DNA of 10,454 nt, taken from positions 1-10,454 of the forward strand of contig CANJPN010000181.1 in assembly GCA_947475855.1 (NCBI GenBank), given 5' to 3'. A model generated the notes under the pieces. The model had not been told where the DNA came from. It saw only the letters and a list, made by a program, of their open reading frames with translations, and searched no databases. Made by a program: the position numbers and the translations under genes. The DNA is from Bradyrhizobiaceae bacterium. GTDB taxonomy: Bacteria; Pseudomonadota; Alphaproteobacteria; Rhizobiales; Hyphomicrobiaceae. Positions 7,039 through 10,454 of the stretch are shown piece after piece (the first letter of the stretch is position 1; every line of letters begins with the position of its first letter).

Positions 7039-7312
7039 GGCGGTGCCCCTTGAGCCGCTGGGGCGTGCGAAAATGGTTCCCCCGCTGCACCTGCGATTTG
7101 GCCGTGGCTCAGTGTTGCCAGTCAAGCGCATTCGCGAGCGAAACCAGCTTCGGATCGCAGATGCGCCCGGAATGCTGGAGATAGCAGCAGATCTCCGCGC
7201 ATCTGCCTTTCGGACAGGCAGCGGATCTTTTCGAGATAGCGTACCCATCCGGAAAGCGGACAGGACTTGTGAATGTCCGGTGTTCGGTATGCCTGCACGG
7301 AGCCCAGCCCTA
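7039..7312. other. Divergent intergenic region between the alpha/beta hydrolase and SGNH genes
   Basis: This 274-bp gap must hold the promoters for both directions. On the minus strand CTTGACT (AGTCAAG at 7120-7126) is a good alphaproteobacterial -35 box for the alpha/beta hydrolase, but the -10 box is unclear (CAAATC after 19 bp). On the plus strand no convincing promoter is seen. A hairpin at 7189-7231 lies in the middle. The plus frame is open through the whole gap in phase with the SGNH gene, but its translation does not look like protein. Confidence 0.5.
7189..7231 (+). terminator. Terminator-like hairpin inside the divergent intergenic region
   Basis: On the plus strand CTGCCT (7203-7208) pairs with AGGCAG (7216-7221) around a 7-base loop. 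Further out, AGATC-T-CCG (7189-7197, one bulged T) pairs with CGGATCT (7222-7228). The 5' arm has a 5-base bulge between the two helices, and the 3' arm runs directly into TTT (7229-7231). This is the shape of an intrinsic terminator, yet no gene precedes it on this strand. It could end a short RNA starting in about 7040-7180, attenuate a long SGNH leader, or be a DNA-level regulatory site. Confidence 0.45.
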
Positions 7313-8536
7313 ATGTGGCGCAGCGTAAAACTTGTCGCCCTCCAACTCGCTGGGACTGTGCTCGTCCTCTACCTCGTGCTCGAAGGGTGGGCGCGACTGT
7401 TCCCGCCCAAGGACAAGACGGTCTGGCCGCTCGTCCAGAACCCGGCCGTTGGCACTACGTTTCAGCCGAATGCGCGCGTTGTCCTGACCAACGGCCTCGA
7501 TTTCCATGTCGAGGAGAAAAGCAACGAGGCCGGTTTCCTCGATCGGCCGCTTCCGCCGATTGCAAAGGCTCCAGGTGTCTGCCGCGTAGCCTTTATCGGC
7601 GACAGTATCGTCGAGGCCGCCCAGGTGCCGATCCGGCAAAAAGTTCATGTTCAGCTTCAGAAACTTCTCGAGGCGTCACGGAGTGGAAAACCCGTCGAGA
7701 CAATGGCCTTCGGCATCTCCGGCACAGGGCAGCTCAATCAACTTGCCTATCTCGAGGCGTTTGTCCGCCCACGCAAACCGGATGTCATCGTTCTGGTGTT
7801 CGTTTCCAATGACTTCGCGAACAACTCGACCCTTTTGGAATCGATCCGCGTTGGCTGGCACCCGGCCCACGCCCCCCGTACGTTCGCGCGGGAGAAGAAC
7901 GGCGTCATCGAGCTGCAGCCGATCGATCCCAATTGGATGAAGCACCGCTTGCCCGCCGCCGAGGACGAGCGGCCGTTCCTCCATCGCACGCTGCACAAAT
8001 CGAGCCGCTTCTATCGCTGGCTCTACGCGAAGCTCACCTTGCAGTATCCTGCAGTCGCGGCGTGGATGGGGCGCGAGCCGACGTTCGGATCGCGGATCGC
8101 GGCCAGGATCGCGGCACTGTCGAAGATCGTGCCGGAAGATGCGCGGCTGCTGGAGGGTTGGGATCCTGTAACGGCGCCTACGATCGACGGCATGTTCGAA
8201 GAACCCGACCCGCTGCCGGCAGCTTTCCTGCAGGCGCTGCGTTTCACGAGTTTCGCTATCGAGGAATACCGCCGCCGAGCGGCCCAGGACGGATCGCGGC
8301 TTCTGGTGCTCGGGACCCATGAGTTGTGGGACCGTCAGGAAAACCGACTAAGGCAGGTTCTCGCCGAGCGTGGTGTCCCTTACGTTTCGCTGAAGGCCCA
8401 TATAGCTGCCAAGGGTGGGACGATAGCTGATGCGCAATGGCGTCACGACGCGCACTGGAATCCGCAAGGCCACGTATGGGCCGCGGAAGCGCTTGCGCAA
8501 GAGATCGAAAAACAGGGATTGTGCCCCCGCGACTAG
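7313..8536 (+). CDS. Membrane-anchored SGNH/GDSL-type hydrolase-like protein
   Basis: A protein of about 407 residues with a single N-terminal membrane segment (about 7-24, LVALQLAGTVLVLYLVL), probably leaving the catalytic part in the periplasm. SGNH blocks are visible: FIGDSIVEA with Ser98, FGISGTGQ (about 133-140), VFVSNDF with Asn167, and RHDAHWNPQGH with Asp379 and His381. The DxHWNxxGH form resembles that of AlgJ/AlgX-like SGNH proteins that move or remove acetyl groups on polysaccharides. The middle (about 180-330) is family-specific and helical. The ATG at 7313 is chosen because the membrane helix starts there and CGGAG (7298-7302) is 10 bases upstream; an ATG at 7289 is the alternative. 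No polysaccharide genes are adjacent, so substrate and pathway are unknown. It stands divergent from the alpha/beta hydrolase. Confidence 0.85.
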   Translation: MWRSVKLVALQLAGTVLVLYLVLEGWARLFPPKDKTVWPLVQNPAVGTTFQPNARVVLTNGLDFHVEEKSNEAGFLDRPLPPIAKAPGVCRVAFIGDSIVEAAQVPIRQKVHVQLQKLLEASRSGKPVETMAFGISGTGQLNQLAYLEAFVRPRKPDVIVLVFVSNDFANNSTLLESIRVGWHPAHAPRTFAREKNGVIELQPIDPNWMKHRLPAAEDERPFLHRTLHKSSRFYRWLYAKLTLQYPAVAAWMGREPTFGSRIAARIAALSKIVPEDARLLEGWDPVTAPTIDGMFEEPDPLPAAFLQALRFTSFAIEEYRRRAAQDGSRLLVLGTHELWDRQENRLRQVLAERGVPYVSLKAHIAAKGGTIADAQWRHDAHWNPQGHVWAAEALAQEIEKQGLCPRD

Positions 8537-8606
8537 TGTGGCGTTCGGCCTTCTCGGCTAGTTTCGCGGAAACTTGAATCGCATCCGAAACGAAGGGGGA
8601 TCATCC

Positions 8607-9197
8607 ATGGTCATCAGTGCAATTTCGCTGGTCGCAAGCGTCGTCCTGATGATCATTTTTGTGTCCCGCCGCGGCGATGGGGTCCACATGGCCTATGCTC
8701 ACATGGGGCTTGCGGCGCTTGTAGCGGTCAGCTTCGCGGCAAGCTTCTTCAAGGCCAATACTGCTTTGCGCGAGGCGGGTGCGCGGCAGAGTGCCATCGC
8801 AGCTACCACGTCACGCTATGTTGGATATGTCTGGGGTTGGGGCGCAGCCTGCCTGCTGACCGTGTATGCCACTGGAATTCTGACTTGGCGCGAGTGGTTG
8901 CATTTCACCGTCGCTACATTGGTGCTGTCGGCCGCCAGTCTGATCTTCGCCAACATGTTGCAGCGTGACGCCGACGCCGGCCGTGACGACGCGGCGTTGC
9001 TCAAGCTCGGCAATTGGTTGGCCAAGATCATGCTTGTCGGAATGATCGCTGCAATCGTCGGTTTTCTCGTCGACGGCAAGATGGTCCGGTTCCTCAATCC
9101 GCGCTTTACCGATTGGGCGGCCAACAATGTTTTCTTCTTCGGTGCCGTGTCGCTGGCTGCCATTACGGGCTACGCCTTGAAAAACAAGCAACACTGA
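8607..9197 (+). CDS. Six-helix integral membrane protein, unnamed family (paralogue A)
   Basis: A 196-residue membrane protein I cannot name. Hydrophobic segments lie at about residues 2-20, 29-48, 71-92, 99-117, 138-156 and 170-191, suggesting six helices, with a charged loop between helices 4 and 5 (QRDADAGRDD). The ATG at 8607 is preceded by AAGGGGGA (8593-8600), 6 bases upstream; an in-frame TTG at 8574 is less likely. The last loop and helix carry TDWAANNVFFFGA (168-180). The next gene has the matching DDWAANHVFLAGG, along with similar helix order and WRE/WQH loops, so the two are paralogues. It begins 70 bp after the SGNH gene on the same strand. There are no enzymatic or transporter motifs that I recognise. 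Confidence 0.82.
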   Translation: MVISAISLVASVVLMIIFVSRRGDGVHMAYAHMGLAALVAVSFAASFFKANTALREAGARQSAIAATTSRYVGYVWGWGAACLLTVYATGILTWREWLHFTVATLVLSAASLIFANMLQRDADAGRDDAALLKLGNWLAKIMLVGMIAAIVGFLVDGKMVRFLNPRFTDWAANNVFFFGAVSLAAITGYALKNKQH

Positions 9198-9244
9198 CCG
9201 CCTGCGAAGGGACGTGTCCAAAGTCGGCTCGCCCGAAGTTGCGT

Positions 9245-9273
9245 TTGTGCTCGACCTGCGCTCGCACTATACC
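9245..9273 (+). promoter_or_regulatory. Candidate promoter for the second six-helix membrane gene
   Basis: TTGTGC (9245-9250) and TATACC (9268-9273) are separated by 17 bp in the 211-bp gap between the two paralogous membrane genes. If real, it gives a leader of about 130 bases that includes the inverted repeat at 9363-9390. The box matches are moderate. Confidence 0.3.
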
Positions 9274-9362
9274 GGGCCGCTCGGCAGCGCATGGAAGCTC
9301 TCGGGTAACGCTCTTCAGGGCGCGGCGGTCGTAAATTCGGACAGCCGGAAGTCGGGGTGGGG

Positions 9363-9390
9363 CGAATACCGGCTGATGGGCCGGCATTCG
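9363..9390. repeat. Inverted repeat just upstream of the second six-helix membrane gene
   Basis: CGAATACCGGC (9363-9373) and GCCGGCATTCG (9380-9390) form an 11-bp stem around a 6-base loop. There is one A-C mismatch on the plus strand, which reads as a G-U wobble on the minus strand. It ends 5 bases before the likely ribosome binding site GAGG (9396-9399). It could be an mRNA structure affecting translation or an operator; no T-run follows, so it is not an intrinsic terminator. Confidence 0.6.
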
Positions 9391-9408
9391 TGGATGAGGT
9401 CGAGCGAA

Positions 9409-10059
9409 ATGCCCCTGGCAAAACACTTTTCCTGTATCCTCGCGGCGATTGTCGCGAGCGTCGCCGGTATGGTGACGGGCATCACGCAGGATCTGCCGGG
9501 CTTTACCGGCATTGCCGCGGGCTTGTTTGCGGTAGCGCTGATCGCTTCGGCGGTCGAAATGAATTCGGGGTTCTGGCGCCTCGGCAGTTTCGGGCCTTCC
9601 GACGAAGCTGCCGTCGAGGCCGCTATTCGCAATTCCCGCCTTTTGGCGCTGGGCTATCTGTGGGGCGCGCTTGCGCTTTTCATGTCCTACAAGCTGACAC
9701 CGCTGCGCTGGCAGCATGGTCTTCAGTATGGTGCAGGCATGGCCCTCATCGCTTGGTTCATCCAATTCTATGTCCACTTTCTCGTCCAGCCGGACAGCCG
9801 CCTTCGAACCCCGGAGGCGCTGACGAAGGCGATGTGGCTCTCCGTGCTGCATGGCGCCGCTGCGCTGGGGGGACTGGCGTTCCTGCTTCTGTCCGGAAAG
9901 ATAAACAGCATCAAGGACGACTGGGCCGCCAACCATGTATTCCTGGCCGGCGGCTTGGCGATTGTCGCGCTGAGCTTCGTATCGGCATATACGCACACGC
10001 GGCTTTCGAGTGCCCCTCAGGCTCGGCGAGAAAGCATCGCGGAAGTTCGCAACGACTGA
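9409..10059 (+). CDS. Six-helix integral membrane protein, unnamed family (paralogue B)
   Basis: A 216-residue membrane protein, paralogous to the gene before it. Hydrophobic segments lie at about residues 6-24, 31-50, 77-94, 105-126, 143-162 and 173-194, followed by a short polar tail. The shared signature is DDWAANHVFLAGG (170-182), against TDWAANNVFFFGA in paralogue A. The ATG at 9409 is chosen because GAGG (9396-9399) sits 9 bases upstream and helix 1 follows directly. The frame stays open back to a GTG at 9214, and ATGs at 9376 and 9394 are alternatives, but the extra stretch is hydrophilic and unlike paralogue A. It ends 7 bp from the stop of the converging DUF1285 gene, and no intrinsic terminator is visible in that gap. 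The function is unknown. Confidence 0.8.
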   Translation: MPLAKHFSCILAAIVASVAGMVTGITQDLPGFTGIAAGLFAVALIASAVEMNSGFWRLGSFGPSDEAAVEAAIRNSRLLALGYLWGALALFMSYKLTPLRWQHGLQYGAGMALIAWFIQFYVHFLVQPDSRLRTPEALTKAMWLSVLHGAAALGGLAFLLLSGKINSIKDDWAANHVFLAGGLAIVALSFVSAYTHTRLSSAPQARRESIAEVRND

Positions 10060-10066
10060 TTCCGAA

Positions 10067-10454
10067 CTACGTCGCACTGCCGGCTGCGGGTGCAAGTTCG
10101 AACCACTGTCCGCCGCTCCAAACCCCAAGGCGATCGGGTTCGGCCTTGCTCCGCGGCACCGCCAATTCGACGAGGTCATAGGTGAGTGCCCGCGATACGA
10201 GCGCTTCGAGCCGACCCCTCACAAGGACATAAGGCTTCAGACCCCCGCTTCCCACTTCCATCTCGAATCGCAGCGGCGCTTGCGCACCGCAGACGACGAC
10301 ATCCTCGACATTCGTCCGAAACGTCAGCGTCTGCGCCGCCTCTTCGCCGTCGACCTGCAACTCGACGGCCGTGAACGGCGCATCTTCGACGATGACATCG
10401 ACCTTTTCTGCCGGCGTTACGAGAAAATACCGGCCGTCAGCATCTCTCCGCAAC
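10067..10454 (-). CDS. DUF1285 family protein, C-terminal part (5' end beyond the window)
   Basis: About 128 C-terminal residues of a protein I recognise as DUF1285. The blocks are DGRYFLVTPAEKVDVIVEDAP, LTFRTNVEDVV, APLRFEME, and GGLKPYVLVRGRLEALVSRALTYDLVELA, followed by a short tail with WSGGQWFEL. The family is small, soluble and of unknown function, about 180-200 residues long, so roughly one third of the N-terminus lies past base 10454. The frame is open to the window edge, and the first visible TTG is not taken as a start. It is transcribed towards the membrane protein, and the stop codons are 7 bp apart. Confidence 0.88.
   Translation of the reverse strand, partial: LRRDADGRYFLVTPAEKVDVIVEDAPFTAVELQVDGEEAAQTLTFRTNVEDVVVCGAQAPLRFEMEVGSGGLKPYVLVRGRLEALVSRALTYDLVELAVPRSKAEPDRLGVWSGGQWFELAPAAGSAT

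Noticed and set aside
7039..7248. Upstream in-frame extension of the alpha/beta hydrolase by 70 codons
   Set aside because: The extension is Arg/Ser-rich with no fold, and a good ribosome binding site precedes the start at 7038.
7037..7312. Upstream in-frame extension of the SGNH protein by 92 codons
   Set aside because: The added residues are Arg-rich, span the whole divergent promoter gap and would bury the membrane anchor; the ATG at 7313 starts directly before the helix.
9198..9408. Possible small gene in the gap between the six-helix genes
   Set aside because: The open frame here has no good ribosome binding site of its own, lacks protein-like composition and is in phase with the downstream gene, so it is better treated as leader.
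9163..10179. Long open frame of 338 codons on the minus strand opposite the second six-helix gene
   Set aside because: The translation is Arg/Pro/Gln-rich and shapeless, while the plus-strand protein has clear helices and a paralogue next door.

Overview
The window looks like ordinary chromosome from an alphaproteobacterium, most plausibly Hyphomicrobiales of the Bradyrhizobium/Rhodopseudomonas type. This rests on high GC, the style of the protein sequences (RlmN, a Bug-type binding protein, a DUF1285 protein) and small membrane proteins that resemble families I remember from that group. The assignment comes from memory of protein families, not from a search. I see no phage, transposon, CRISPR or integration-site signatures.

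Layout. (1) 1-2368, plus strand: a complete rlmN (23S rRNA/tRNA adenine-C2 methyltransferase), then two small four-helix membrane proteins that are paralogues of each other. This block is closed by a strong hairpin terminator at 2444-2470. (2) 2553-5161, plus strand: a catabolic-looking run of a fumarylacetoacetate-hydrolase family enzyme, a small VOC/glyoxalase-fold protein and an MBL-fold hydrolase with a degenerate metal site. (3) 7038-5189, minus strand: an alpha/beta hydrolase followed by a secreted Bug/TctC-type solute-binding protein, converging on block 2 with only 27 bp between the stop codons. (4) 7313-10059, plus strand: a membrane-anchored SGNH-type hydrolase, then two six-helix membrane proteins that are paralogues of each other. 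(5) 10454-10067, minus strand: the C-terminal part of a DUF1285 protein cut by the window edge.

Blocks 2 and 3 are best read together as a small catabolic locus: uptake of a carboxylate (Bug protein), ester/lactone or ring-product hydrolysis (alpha/beta hydrolase, MBL-fold protein), and C-C cleavage of an acylpyruvate/fumarylacetoacetate-like intermediate (FAH). No ring-cleaving dioxygenase, CoA ligase, membrane permease or regulator is in view, so the substrate cannot be named.

I did not find a clearly new multi-gene system. The points most worth a second look are the MBL-fold protein that keeps one zinc site but has lost most of the second, the two tandem pairs of unnamed membrane-protein paralogues, and hairpins in two intergenic regions (7189-7231 and 9363-9390).
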